Shown here one piece after another: positions 17,402 to 30,208 of a stretch of 64,000 nt of DNA. The translations under genes and the position numbers were made by a program. The notes beneath the pieces were generated by a model that saw nothing but the letters and a program-made list of their open reading frames with translations, was not told where the DNA came from and made no database searches. How positions within the stretch are numbered: the first letter of the stretch is position 1; each line of letters opens with the position of its first letter. This DNA comes from Saccharothrix obliqua (GTDB taxonomy: Bacteria; Actinomycetota; Actinomycetes; Mycobacteriales; Pseudonocardiaceae): contig NZ_JAHXGQ010000001.1 in NCBI RefSeq assembly GCF_019375475.1, forward strand, positions 62,001 to 126,000, given 5' to 3'.

Positions 17402-17422
17402 CTTGAGCGGACGCCGCTCAAC
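17402..17422. promoter_or_regulatory. HAIR operator 2 of dnaK
   Basis: CTTGAGC-N7-GCTCAAC is a second HspR site with its centre 39 bp after the first, placed for cooperative repression of the dnaK promoter. Confidence 0.85.
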
Positions 17423-17459
17423 GCGGGGTCCAACGAACGCACTACCAGGAGGAATCCCA

Positions 17460-19312
<1,853 letters not shown>

Positions 19313-19316
<4 letters not shown>

Positions 19317-19960
19317 CCCAACCCCCCGAAGAGCAGCCGCACCTGGTGGTCAACGACCGCCGTCGCATCGACCCGGAGACGGGCGAGGTGCGTTCGCCCG
19401 CCGCGGCGGGCGACGCGCCGGAGGCCCCGGCCGCCGAGGACGTCGCCCCGGTGGCCGAGGAGGGCGGCCGGCACGCCGCGCCCGAGCCCGACCCGGCCGC
19501 CGAGCTGAAGGCCCAGCTCGACGAGCGGACGGCCGACCTCCAGCGGCTCACCGCCGAGTACGCCAACTACCGCAAGCGCGTCGAGCGCGACCGGGAGCTG
19601 GTCGTCGCGACGGCCAAGTCGCAGGTCGCGGGCGAGCTGCTGGGCGTGCTGGACGACATCGAGCGCGCCGCCGCCCACGGTGACCTGACGGGTGCGTTCA
19701 AGGCCGTGTCGGACAAGTTGGTCAACGCGTTGCGCGGCACCGGCCTGGAGCCGTTCGGGCACGAGGGCGAGGAGTTCGACCCCTCCGTGCACGAGGCCGT
19801 GCAGCACAACACGTCGCCCGACGTGTCCGGCCCGACCGTGACGGCCGTGCTGCGGCGCGGCTACCGGTTCGGCGAGCGCGTGCTGCGGCCCGCGATGGTG
19901 GCGGTGACCGACCACGAGCCGGCGGCGGAAGAGCCGGCCGCCGAGCAGCAGCAGGACTGA
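19313..19960 (+). CDS. grpE: nucleotide exchange factor GrpE
   Basis: 215 residues. A disordered acidic/Ala-Pro N-terminus (about 1-65) precedes the long coiled coil and the GrpE core: [37 protein letters not shown], and the beta wing [34 protein letters not shown]. It releases ADP from DnaK. The GTG start overlaps the dnaK stop (GTGA), ensuring coupled translation. Confidence 0.97.
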
Positions 19961-19979
19961 GCGGAAGGGGGGACGTCCG

Positions 19980-21152
19980 GTGAGTGCGAGGGACTGGATC
20001 GACAAGGACTTCTACCGCGAGCTGGGCGTCTCGTCCGACGCCTCGGCCGACGAGGTCAAGAAGGCGTACCGGAAGTTGGCGCGGGAGCTGCACCCCGACG
20101 CCAACCCCGGTGACGCCAAGGCCGAGGCGCGGTTCAAGGCGGTCTCCGAGGCGTACGGCGTGCTGTCGGACGCCACGAAGCGCAAGCAGTACGACGAGGC
20201 CCGCCGCCTGTTCGCGGGCGGCGGCGGCTTCCCCGGCGGGTTCGGGCAGGGCGGTGGCGGTTTCGACGTCGGCGACCTGTTCAACCGCCAGGCGGGCGGC
20301 GGTGTCGGCGGTGGGCTCGGCGACCTGCTCGGCGGGTTGTTCAACCGCCGGGCCGGTGGCGCGGGCGCGGCGTCGGCGACCCGGCCCCGGCGTGGTGAGG
20401 ACGTCGAGACCGACGTCCGCATCGACTTCACCGAGGCCGTGCGCGGCGCGACCGTGCCGATGCGGTTGTCCAGCCCCGCCACCTGCTCGACGTGCTCGGG
20501 CAGCGGCGCGCGGCCGGGCACCTCGCCGCGCACCTGCGCGAACTGCGGTGGCGCGGGCCTGGTGACCCGCAACCAGGGCGCGTTCGCGTTCTCCGAGCCG
20601 TGCGCGGACTGCCGGGGCACCGGCCGGATCATCGACGACCCGTGCCCGGAGTGCGGTGGCGACGGGGTGAGCACCAGGACCCGGACGCTGACCATCCGCA
20701 TCCCGGCGGGCGTGGACGACGGCCAGCGCATCCGGCTGGCCGGGCAGGGCGAGCCGGGGCGCAACAACGGGCCCAACGGCGACCTGTACGTGCGGGTGCA
20801 CGTCAACCCGGACCCGGTGTTCGGGCGGTCGGGCGACGACCTGACGCTCACCGTTCCGGTGACGTTCCCCGAACTGGCGCTGGGCACCACGTTGACCGTG
20901 CCCACGCTGGACGGCAAGGTGACCTTGAAGGTGCCCGCGGGCACGGCGTCCGGCCGGGTGCTGCGGGCCAGGGGCAAGGGCATCGCGAAGCGCGACGGCA
21001 AGGTCGGCGACCTGCTGATCACGCTCCAGGTGGCCGTGCCGAACAACATGGACGCCGACGCGCGCGAGGCGCTGGAGGCGTACGCGTCCGCGACCGCCCG
21101 GCACGACCCGCGGGCGGACCTCAACGCCTTGGTGGAGAAGAGGTCGACATGA
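19980..21152 (+). CDS. dnaJ: chaperone DnaJ (Hsp40, DnaJ1 type)
   Basis: 390 residues. J-domain with HPD at residues 38-40, a Gly/Phe-rich linker (GGGFPGGFGQGGGGFDVGDLF), then four zinc-binding repeats: CSTCSGSG, CANCGGAG, CADCRGTG and CPECGGDG. C-terminal substrate-binding beta domains follow (VRVHVNPDPVFGRSGDDL). GTG start 19 bp after grpE, preceded by a GGAAGGGGGGA purine run. The stop overlaps hspR (ATGA). It stimulates DnaK ATPase and delivers clients. Confidence 0.97.
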   Translation: MSARDWIDKDFYRELGVSSDASADEVKKAYRKLARELHPDANPGDAKAEARFKAVSEAYGVLSDATKRKQYDEARRLFAGGGGFPGGFGQGGGGFDVGDLFNRQAGGGVGGGLGDLLGGLFNRRAGGAGAASATRPRRGEDVETDVRIDFTEAVRGATVPMRLSSPATCSTCSGSGARPGTSPRTCANCGGAGLVTRNQGAFAFSEPCADCRGTGRIIDDPCPECGGDGVSTRTRTLTIRIPAGVDDGQRIRLAGQGEPGRNNGPNGDLYVRVHVNPDPVFGRSGDDLTLTVPVTFPELALGTTLTVPTLDGKVTLKVPAGTASGRVLRARGKGIAKRDGKVGDLLITLQVAVPNNMDADAREALEAYASATARHDPRADLNALVEKRST

Positions 21153-21577
21153 CGTTCCCGTTCCCGCCCGGGACGGACGAGGACACCCCGTTCTTCGTCA
21201 TCTCGGTGGCGGCGCAGCTGTCCGGCCTGCACGCCCAGACGCTGCGCTCCTACGACCGGATGGGCCTGGTGTCACCGGGTCGCACGTCGGGTGGCGGGCG
21301 CAGGTACTCGATGCGCGACATCGTCGTGCTGCGCGAGGTGCAGCGGCTCTCCCAGGAGGAGGGCGTGAACCTGGCGGGCATCAAGCGGATCATCGAGCTG
21401 GAGAACGAGGTCGGCGCGCTGCGCGCCCGGGTCGCGGAGCTGACCGAACAACTCGCCTCCGCGCTCGCGGCGGCGGAGCACGCGGCGGCGTCGGTGCACA
21501 AGTCGCTGCGCCGCGACCTGGTGCCGATCCGGCACGAGACGTCCCTGGTGGTCTGGAAGCCCAACCGCAAGCGCTGA
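21149..21577 (+). CDS. hspR: heat-shock repressor HspR (MerR family)
   Basis: 142 residues from the ATG at 21149. MerR-type HTH: FFVISVAAQLSGLHAQTLRSYDRMGLVSPGRTSGGGRRYSMRDI, then a leucine-rich coiled coil (LENEVGALRARVAELTEQLASALAAAEHA) and a basic tail ending WKPNRKR, which in HspR mediates DnaK interaction. It should bind the HAIR sites at 17363, 17402 and 24138, linking this operon and clpB into one regulon. Last gene of the operon. Confidence 0.96.
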   Translation: MTFPFPPGTDEDTPFFVISVAAQLSGLHAQTLRSYDRMGLVSPGRTSGGGRRYSMRDIVVLREVQRLSQEEGVNLAGIKRIIELENEVGALRARVAELTEQLASALAAAEHAAASVHKSLRRDLVPIRHETSLVVWKPNRKR

Positions 21578-21692
21578 CCTGGCCGCGCCGGCCGGGTTGG
21601 TCCGGCTCGGCGGTGCGCCGCGGGCCGGTTGGTTGGGTTGCCGCGGGTCGGCGCTCCGCGCCCGGCCCGCACGCCGGGCCGCGGTGCGCCGG

Positions 21693-22868
21693 TCAGTCCA
21701 GCGTGAACGGGTCGTACTTGATCCGGTCCAGCGGCGTGCCCGCGACCAGCATCCGGGACACCGTGGAGCGGATCATCGACGGTGAGCCGCACACCAGCAC
21801 GTCCCGCCCCTCCCACGCCCCGTAGCGGGTGACCACGTCGGCGAGGGTGCCGTGCTCGACGCCCCGCGCGCCGGGGTCCGAGTCCAGCACCGGCACGACG
21901 GTCAGCCACGGGTTCGTCGCCGAGACGCGGCGCAGGTTGTCCAGGTCGTAGAGGTCTTCGCGGGTGCGCCCGCCGACGAACAGGTGCACGCGCGGGTTCT
22001 CGCCCCACCGCGCCAGTTCGTCGATCATCGCGTGCATCGGGGCCACGCCCGTGCCACCCGCGATCATCAGCACGTCGCTGCCGGACTCGCGGTCGACGTG
22101 CAGTCGGCCCATCGGCGGCCCGATGCGCCACACGTCGCCGGGCTGCGTGTGCCCGACCACGGACCGGCTCACCCACCCGCCCTCCACGGACCGGACGTGG
22201 AACTCGATCACGCCGTCCTCGCGGGGCGCGTTGGCGGGCGAGTAGTACCGCCACAGCCGCGCGCGTTGGGGCGTCTCCACGCTCACGTACTGCCCGGCCC
22301 GGTACCCGATGGGGTGGTCGGGCTGGAGCCGCACGACGGCCAGGTCCCAGCCCACCCGCTGGTGGTCCAGCACGGTCGCGTGCCAGTACGCGGGACCGTC
22401 GTCGGCCGCCGCCGCCTCCTGCATGGCGCGGGCCATGATGGTGTACGCCTCGGCCCAGGCCAGCTCGACCTGCGGCGTCCACACCGGGCCCGCGTACTTC
22501 TTCACGGCCGCCAGCAGGGCGGTGCCGACCGACTCGTAGTTCGCGTTGACCACGCCGAACTTGCGGTGGTCGCGCCCGAGCTGGCGCAGGAACGGGATGA
22601 GGTCGTCCGGCCGGTCCACCATCTGCACGAAGTGGACCAGGGCGCGCAGCAGCCTGCTGCGCTGGACCTCCATGTTCGCGGGGAACATCTCGCGGGTGGA
22701 CGGCGCGAGGCTGAAGAGCATCCCGTAGAAGAACTTCGCGACCTCGTCGGAGCGCGGCTCCACCACCGCCCAGCTCTCCCGGATCGAGCGCACCATCGCG
22801 GTGACGCCGGGCGGGGGCTCGCGGTGTGAACGGCTGGGGATGGGGCTCAACACGGCGTTGGCAGTCAT
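21693..22868 (-). CDS. globin-FAD/NAD reductase (flavohaemoprotein-like)
   Basis: About 391 residues from the ATG at 22868; an upstream TTG at 22928 is less likely. Residues about 20-145 are globin-like (IRESWAVVEPRSDEVAKFFYGMLF, FPANMEVQRSRLLRALVHFV, and the proximal region LGRDHRKFGVVNANYESVG). A ferredoxin-reductase module follows, with FAD motif RLWRYYSPANAP and NAD motif LMIAGGTGVAPMHAMI, ending in YDPFTLD. The layout matches Rv0385 of M. tuberculosis, a type II flavohaemoglobin-like protein, more than E. coli Hmp. Possible roles are NO or lactate/quinone redox chemistry; the sequence does not decide. It is convergent with hspR, which is unusual for a stress operon neighbour. Confidence 0.87.
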   Translation of the reverse strand: MTANAVLSPIPSRSHREPPPGVTAMVRSIRESWAVVEPRSDEVAKFFYGMLFSLAPSTREMFPANMEVQRSRLLRALVHFVQMVDRPDDLIPFLRQLGRDHRKFGVVNANYESVGTALLAAVKKYAGPVWTPQVELAWAEAYTIMARAMQEAAAADDGPAYWHATVLDHQRVGWDLAVVRLQPDHPIGYRAGQYVSVETPQRARLWRYYSPANAPREDGVIEFHVRSVEGGWVSRSVVGHTQPGDVWRIGPPMGRLHVDRESGSDVLMIAGGTGVAPMHAMIDELARWGENPRVHLFVGGRTREDLYDLDNLRRVSATNPWLTVVPVLDSDPGARGVEHGTLADVVTRYGAWEGRDVLVCGSPSMIRSTVSRMLVAGTPLDRIKYDPFTLD

Positions 22869-23256
22869 GGTCCGGGCGCAGTCTCCACGTGTCTGGCGGC
22901 GCAGCGAAGTTGCCGCGTCCTTCGTCAAGCTTCCATCCCCGACGAAGGGAGGCTAACCCGTAGACCGGCCCACCGGCTCCTTGATGCCACCTTTGAGTGC
23001 AGTGCGCTCACGGTTGGTCACGGTTAGCCCCACCTTCGGTGGAACTTTCCCCACGACCAGTACCACGACATTGAGCAGGTCTCCACTTATCGGTGATCAA
23101 GGCCGTGCCCTGCGGTGATGTCCGCGCCTCACCCGAGTGGCCGAGGGCGTCCGCACTGGTGCGGCAACCGCCCCCGGCCTGTGGATTCACACCTGGGGAT
23201 TGTGGATAACTGCCGTCACCGTGTGGACAACCGACTGCGACGTGTGGGTGACCCGG
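22869..23256. other. 388-bp intergenic region
   Basis: No gene with coding-like codon use is seen between the globin-reductase and the first VOC gene. It has lower GC than the flanks and contains a phased array of DnaA-box-like motifs at 23180-23251, described separately. Confidence 0.7.
23180..23251 (+). repeat. four DnaA-box-like motifs at 21-bp spacing
   Basis: TGTGGATTC (23180), TGTGGATAA (23201), TGTGGACAA (23222) and TGTGGGTGA (23243) start exactly 21 bp apart. The second is the reverse complement of the consensus TTATCCACA and the third of the actinobacterial TTGTCCACA. The sequence between them is not conserved. Confidence 0.7.
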
Positions 23257-23637
23257 TCAGGAGGTCGCCGCCCGCTCCGCTGCGCTGCGTTCCACGCAGA
23301 ACTCGTTGCCCTCCGGGTCGGCGAGCACGACCCAGCCGGTACCGTCCGGCCGCCGCTGGTCGTCCACCTGGGTCGCCCCGAGGTCGAGCAACCGCCGCAC
23401 CTCCTCGTCCCGCGTGACGTCGGGCTGGAGGTCGAGGTGCAGCCGGTTCTTGACCGACTTCGACTCCGGGACGCGGATGAACAGGAGGTTGGGTCCGCCC
23501 GGCAGGGCCACCACCGCCTCGGGGTCGCCCGGCTGGTCGTCGGCGGACAGCGGCTGCCCGGTGACCCGGCTCCAGAACCCGGCCAGGGCGTACGGGTCGC
23601 GGCAGTCGAAGGTGATGTTGTGCACCAGAGAAGTCAT
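23257..23637 (-). CDS. VOC family (glyoxalase-like) protein
   Basis: 126 residues from the ATG at 23637. A two-module beta-alpha-beta-beta-beta fold: VHNITFDCRDPYALAGFWSRVTGQPLS, then LHLDLQPDVTRDEEVRRLLDLGATQ and WVVLADPEGNEFCVE. Candidate metal residues are His6, the HLDL His and the Glu of NEFCVE. It resembles the Glyoxalase-6 class common in actinobacteria, with unknown substrate. It lies 53 bp from the start of the next VOC gene's stop and may share its transcript. Confidence 0.88.
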   Translation of the reverse strand: MTSLVHNITFDCRDPYALAGFWSRVTGQPLSADDQPGDPEAVVALPGGPNLLFIRVPESKSVKNRLHLDLQPDVTRDEEVRRLLDLGATQVDDQRRPDGTGWVVLADPEGNEFCVERSAAERAATS

Positions 23638-23690
23638 GCGCGGATGTTCACGGGTCGCACCCGTCCTCCGCACCTCATTTGACCGCGTGC

Positions 23691-24068
23691 TCAGCCGCCG
23701 TAGGGGACCGTGATGATCTCCAGCCGGTGCCCGTTGGGGTCGTCGAAGTACACGCCCCGGCCGCCGTCGTTGGTGTTGATCTCCCCGGCCCGGTGGCGGA
23801 ACGGGTCGGCCCAGTAGGTCAGGCCGCGGTCCCGCACGCGGCCGAAGATCCGGTCGAAGTCCTCCTCCGACACCAGGAAGGCGTAGTGCTGCGGCGCGAT
23901 CTCCTCGGCCGTCGCCAGCACGTCCAGCGTGACCTCGTTGTCGGTCTCCACGCACAGGAACGGGTCCGCCCGGACGGCGGGCCGGAACCCGAAGACGTCG
24001 ACCAGGAAGTCCGCCGTGGCACGCGCGTCCCGGGCGGCGACGATGGTGTGGTTCAGCTTCACGGTCAT
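23691..24068 (-). CDS. VOC family protein, dioxygenase-like
   Basis: 125 residues, opening MTVKLNHTIVAARDARATADF with metal-ligand His7, followed by HYAFLVSEEDFDRIFGRV and GRGVYFDDPNGHRLEIITVPYGG, which supplies the C-terminal Glu ligand. VOC proteins include glyoxalases, epimerases, fosfomycin/bleomycin resistance proteins and extradiol dioxygenases; the ending DPNGHRLEIIT is compatible with any of them. It is divergent from clpB, so the HAIR site at 24138 lies 70 bp upstream of its start too. Confidence 0.87.
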   Translation of the reverse strand: MTVKLNHTIVAARDARATADFLVDVFGFRPAVRADPFLCVETDNEVTLDVLATAEEIAPQHYAFLVSEEDFDRIFGRVRDRGLTYWADPFRHRAGEINTNDGGRGVYFDDPNGHRLEIITVPYGG

Positions 24069-24137
24069 GTCACCGACGGTAAAACCTCCATGATGGTCGA
24101 GGTCAAGGAGTGGGCCACGACACACCGGAGTTGCGGA

Positions 24138-24158
24138 GTTGAGCGGAACAGGCTCAAC
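24138..24158. promoter_or_regulatory. HAIR operator of clpB
   Basis: GTTGAGC-N7-GCTCAAC, a perfectly symmetric HspR-type site 79 bp upstream of clpB. A further TTGAGC half-site begins at 24169. Confidence 0.88.
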
Positions 24159-24236
24159 TTTTCTGACGTTGAGCGGGGTGACGGCTGCTGAGCCACGCTG
24201 GACGCAGCGCACGCAAACCACCGACCGAGGTGAGGA

Positions 24237-26819
<2,583 letters not shown>

Positions 26820-26822
26820 CCG

Positions 26823-26860
26823 ACCGACCCGGCGGGGCCGGCGCGCCCCGCCGGGTCGGT
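26823..26860 (+). terminator. terminator after clpB
   Basis: Perfect 16-bp inverted repeat (26823-26838 / 26845-26860), 6-nt loop, directly after the stop. Confidence 0.85.
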
Positions 26861-26937
26861 AACGGGTTGGTCCGATCACGTGAGCCACACCGCTGGTGAT
26901 CTTCGTTTGTCGGCCGGGGACCGCTACCCTCGGGACC

Positions 26938-27633
26938 GTGGGCATACCGGCGTGGGTCTGGTTCACCGTCGCCGCCGTCGCGGGCGTCGCGGGGTTCGCC
27001 CTGCTCGCCACCGACCGGGCGCAGCGAACCGCGCGTAACCGCGAGCGGCGCCGGTGGGCGGCGTTGCGCGGCTGGCAGTTCGAGGAGACCGACCACGTGC
27101 TGCCGACCCGCTGGGAGAGCGGCGCGATCGCGTACTACGGCACGGGCGTGGCGAAGGACGTGGTGGCGGGCTCGACGTTCACCGCGGACGGCCGCCGCCA
27201 GGTGTACGTGCTGGACCACGAGACCGGCGGCAAGGTCAACTCGGTGCTGGTCGGCGTGCGGTGCCGGCGCGCCCTCGGCGTGGTGGTCGAGCTGTGGCTG
27301 CCGAGCGTGCCGTTCCAGCGCGACCAGATGCCCGACCTGCTGGGACCGGTCGGCTCGCGGTACGCGTTCGTCGGCGAGCTGGCCGCCGCCCGCAAGCTGA
27401 TCACGCCCGACCTGGTGGACGCCGCCGAGGAGATCGGCGCGGACGTCACCGTGGTCTGGCTGGAGGAGGACTGGGTGCTCGCGGCGGCGCCGCCGAACTC
27501 GACACCCGCCCGCTTGGAACGACTGCTGCGCGACCTGGGGGAGCTGGCTGACGTGGTCGACCCGTTCGACGCCGACCCGGAGGCCGAGGCCGGCGCCGAG
27601 GTCCACCGCCCGCAGTTCGGGCGCAAGCCGTGA
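26938..27633 (+). CDS. hypothetical membrane-anchored protein, 231 aa
   Basis: The GTG at 26938 lies seven bases after TACCCT (26925-26930), a leaderless-type promoter. One N-terminal membrane helix ([18 protein letters not shown]) is followed by a basic [14 protein letters not shown] stretch and a cytoplasmic beta-rich domain (about 45-215). Architecture and length resemble the protein at 31387-32073: single anchor, then a GW-x-F motif (LRGWQFEE here, LGWRFVAG there), so they may be distant paralogues flanking the ESX-like cassette. Its position between clpB and pyrE recalls Rv0383c of M. tuberculosis. Function unknown. Confidence 0.7.
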   Translation: MGIPAWVWFTVAAVAGVAGFALLATDRAQRTARNRERRRWAALRGWQFEETDHVLPTRWESGAIAYYGTGVAKDVVAGSTFTADGRRQVYVLDHETGGKVNSVLVGVRCRRALGVVVELWLPSVPFQRDQMPDLLGPVGSRYAFVGELAAARKLITPDLVDAAEEIGADVTVVWLEEDWVLAAAPPNSTPARLERLLRDLGELADVVDPFDADPEAEAGAEVHRPQFGRKP

Positions 27634-28409
27634 CGCCGCCGCTGGCCCTGGTCACGGGCGCGACGGTCGGTCTCGGCGCGGCGTTCGCCCGCCGCCTGGC
27701 CGCCGAGGGGCACGACCTGGTGCTGGTCGCCCGCACGGCGGAGGCGCTGGAGTCCGTCGCGGCGGCGTTGCGCGACCGGCACGGCGTGGCCGTCGAGGCG
27801 CTGCCCGCCGACCTGTCCACCGAGGCGGGTCGGGAGCTGGTGGCGGACGTGCTCGCGAGCCGCCCGTTCGACGTGCTGGTGAACAACGCGGGCTTCGCGA
27901 TCTCCGGCGAGTTCTTCACCGCCGACGCGGCGGACCTCCAGGGCCAGCTCGACGTGAACGTGACCAGCGTGCTGCGGCTGACCAGGGCCGTGCTGCCCGG
28001 CATGGTGGCGCGGGGCAAGGGCGACGTGGTGAACGTGTCCAGCGTCGCGGGCTTCCTGCCCGGCCGCGGTTCCACCTACAGCGCGGACAAGGCGTGGGTG
28101 ACGGCGTTCTCCGAGGGCATGGCGCAGGCGACGGCGGGTTCCGGCGTGCGGGTCCTGGCGCTGTGCCCCGGTTTCGTGCGCACCGAGTTCCACGCCCGCG
28201 CGAAGATCGACATGTCGGGGACGCCGGGCTTCCTGTGGCTGGACGCCGACCAGGTGGTGCACACCTGCCTCGCCGACCTGCGCGCGGGCCGGTTGCTGTC
28301 CATCCCCGGCGGGCAGTACAAGGCGATCACCGCGGTCGCGCGACTGCTGCCGAGGTCGCTGCTGCGGCGGGTCGCGTCCCGCGCGGCGGGCGCGCGCGGC
28401 CGTACCTGA
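27630..28409 (+). CDS. short-chain dehydrogenase/reductase
   Basis: 259 residues. [15 protein letters not shown] is the TGxxxGxG cofactor motif, NNAGFA and [18 protein letters not shown] give the Ser-Tyr-Lys catalytic set, and CPGFVRTEF closes the cofactor pocket. The arginine after strand 2 (VARTAEAL) suggests NADP. It overlaps the preceding gene by four bases (GTGA). Substrate unknown; the C-terminal [27 protein letters not shown] resembles DltE-like SDRs. Confidence 0.9.
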   Translation: MTPPLALVTGATVGLGAAFARRLAAEGHDLVLVARTAEALESVAAALRDRHGVAVEALPADLSTEAGRELVADVLASRPFDVLVNNAGFAISGEFFTADAADLQGQLDVNVTSVLRLTRAVLPGMVARGKGDVVNVSSVAGFLPGRGSTYSADKAWVTAFSEGMAQATAGSGVRVLALCPGFVRTEFHARAKIDMSGTPGFLWLDADQVVHTCLADLRAGRLLSIPGGQYKAITAVARLLPRSLLRRVASRAAGARGRT

Positions 28410-28496
28410 GGCACCGGGAAATTTCACCCCCGGGAGGGAACCCCGCCGACGCCGGGTCCGTCCCACTCCCCGAACCGGAGGAGGAGGGGACCGCCC

Positions 28497-28850
28497 ATGG
28501 GTGACGGCTTCAAGGTCGAGCCTGCCGAGTTGCACGGGTACGGCGAACTGCTGACCCGCAACGCGCAGCACTTCCTGACCATCAAGGACCACGCGGTCAG
28601 CAAGGGCGGTGACACCTCCGGCTTCACCGGCATCCTGTCGCTGCTCCAGCCGATCGTCACCGGGGTCGCGAACCTGTACGGCGAGACGCTGGACTTCGCC
28701 AACCAGATGATGACCAAGGAGGCCGAGGGCCTGGCCAAGGCCGCCGACCTGTACGCCAAGGGCGAGGAGGCGGCGTTGAGCGTGCTGGACCAGGTGCTCG
28801 CGAAGCTCGCCGACGCCGCGCAGGTGCCCACCCTCGGTGGTGGCCGGTGA
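28497..28850 (+). CDS. EspC-like type VII secretion substrate
   Basis: 117 residues, all-helical, opening MGDGFKVEPAELHGYGELL like PF10824 (EspC) proteins. The C-terminal GLAKAADLYAKGEEAALSVLDQ contains the T7SS export motif YxxxE (YAKGE). ATG at 28497 has GGAGGAGGGG upstream. It is the first of three overlapping genes with a WXG100-like partner next, the pairing expected for an exported heterodimer. No ESX ATPase or membrane core is in the window, so export would rely on machinery elsewhere. Confidence 0.75.
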   Translation: MGDGFKVEPAELHGYGELLTRNAQHFLTIKDHAVSKGGDTSGFTGILSLLQPIVTGVANLYGETLDFANQMMTKEAEGLAKAADLYAKGEEAALSVLDQVLAKLADAAQVPTLGGGR

Positions 28851-29779
28851 CCGCGTACGCCGACGTCGAGGACCCCGCGGTCGCGTTGCGCGCCGCCGCC
28901 GAGGACCGCCCCGGTCGCCAGACGACCAAGGAGCTGATCGAGAAGGCCGGCTGGAAGATCCAGGGCGTGAACTGGATCTACGAGAAGGTCACCGGCGAGA
29001 ACCTGATCGAGTCGCTGATCAGCCCGCTGCTCGGCGACTTCGAGAAGATCGACGCCAACGCCAACGCGTGGGACCAGGTGGCCAAGGCCCTGGACTCGGT
29101 GCGGCACAACGTGGGCAAGGGCGTCGAGCAACTCGCGCCGCACTGGGAGGGCGACGCGGCGCAGGCGTTCGAGCTGCGCATGAACACCATGTGGGTGCTC
29201 GCCATCGAGGCGGACTCGCAGGTGGCGCGGATCATCGGCAACAAGTTCCAGTCGATGGCGTCGACCTGCCGCACGGCGACCTCGATCGCGCTGACCCTGC
29301 TGGACAAGCTGGTCACCAAGCTGATGGAAGCCGTGCTGATGGCCCCGATCCCGGTCGTCGGCTGGGGCCGCGCGGTGTGGATGGTGTACGACGCCATCCA
29401 GATCGTGGACGCGATCCGCAAGATCATCATTTCCATCCAGACGATCATCGAGGGCGTCCAGGGCATGATCGACGGCATCGTCGCCATGGGCACGGCGCTG
29501 TCGAAGCTCAAGGACGTGCGGGACGTGAACGACCTGCTCGACGTCGTGGACGGCGTGCAGGACGGTCAGCAGAAGTACGACAACGGCATGTCCGCCGTGA
29601 AGTCCGGCGGGTTCGGCCTCGCCATGGGCGGCTGGAGCCTGAAGGGCGCGATCGGCGGCACCGGCCGGTACAGCGCGGGTGGTGCCGGTGGCGGTGGCAC
29701 GGGCGGTGGCGGCGGTGGCACGGGCGGTGGCACGGGCGCACCCGCGCCGGCCCCGAGCGGCACGGGCGGTGGGCAGTGA
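28847..29779 (+). CDS. WXG100-like protein with glycine-rich tail
   Basis: 310 residues; starts at GTG 28847 overlapping the EspC-like stop. Residues about 60-160 form a helical hairpin with a WEG turn (LAPHWEGDAAQAFELRM), as in WXG100 proteins. A hydrophobic stretch follows (LMAPIPVVGWGRAVWMVYDAIQIVDAIRKIIISIQTII), then a tail of almost pure Gly/Thr/Ala ending APAPAPSGTGGGQ. Long WXG100-toxin chimeras share this layout, but the C-terminus shows no toxin domain. Secreted or envelope-associated function is inferred. Confidence 0.7.
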   Translation: MTAYADVEDPAVALRAAAEDRPGRQTTKELIEKAGWKIQGVNWIYEKVTGENLIESLISPLLGDFEKIDANANAWDQVAKALDSVRHNVGKGVEQLAPHWEGDAAQAFELRMNTMWVLAIEADSQVARIIGNKFQSMASTCRTATSIALTLLDKLVTKLMEAVLMAPIPVVGWGRAVWMVYDAIQIVDAIRKIIISIQTIIEGVQGMIDGIVAMGTALSKLKDVRDVNDLLDVVDGVQDGQQKYDNGMSAVKSGGFGLAMGGWSLKGAIGGTGRYSAGGAGGGGTGGGGGGTGGGTGAPAPAPSGTGGGQ

Positions 29780-30207
29780 CGTTCCCCTACGACCGGGCGC
29801 GGTTGGAGGCGCTGGTCGCCGACGTCGACGCGCGGATGGCCGACGCGGAGCGGGCCTCCCGCGCGGCGGCGCAGGTGCAGTTGCGCGCCAAGGGTCTCTC
29901 CGAAGCGGACTTCGCCGAGATCTCCCGCTACGCCAACAGCTCCGCCGCGCCCCGCGAGCTGCGCGACCTGGCCCGGCGCGTCGAGGCGGGCGAGATGTCC
30001 TGGCAGGACATCGCGTCCGGTGAGCGCGCGGGCGACGAGAGCGTGCAGCGCGCGCTCCAGGCGGGCGTGCCGGAGCTGAAGCGCGCCTACAACGCCCTCC
30101 AGGAGGGCAACGAGCCGGACGACGTCATCGCGGCGGGCAACCCGCGGCGCGCGGGTCGCGCCGGCGACGACGACGAACCCAGCGGGTTCACCGAGGACGC
30201 CTGGTAG
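29776..30207 (+). CDS. small coiled-coil protein of the ESX-like cassette
   Basis: 143 residues from the GTG at 29776, overlapping the WXG100-like stop (GTGA). Predicted helical and highly charged (LEALVADVDARMADAERASRAAAQVQLRA), with a distinct acidic C-terminus ending GFTEDAW. No signal peptide, Cys or known motif. The tight overlap argues that it works with the two upstream proteins, for example as a dedicated chaperone or third complex member; this is inference. Confidence 0.65.
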   Translation: MTFPYDRARLEALVADVDARMADAERASRAAAQVQLRAKGLSEADFAEISRYANSSAAPRELRDLARRVEAGEMSWQDIASGERAGDESVQRALQAGVPELKRAYNALQEGNEPDDVIAAGNPRRAGRAGDDDEPSGFTEDAW

Positions 30208-30208
30208 C

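Noticed and set aside
17289-17459. 57-codon N-terminal extension of DnaK
   Set aside because: It would run through both HAIR operators; DnaK proteins start at [11 protein letters not shown] and the ribosome site is right before 17460.
23180-23251. Chromosomal origin oriC
   Set aside because: Only four boxes, no dnaA/dnaN neighbours and no AT-rich unwinding region.
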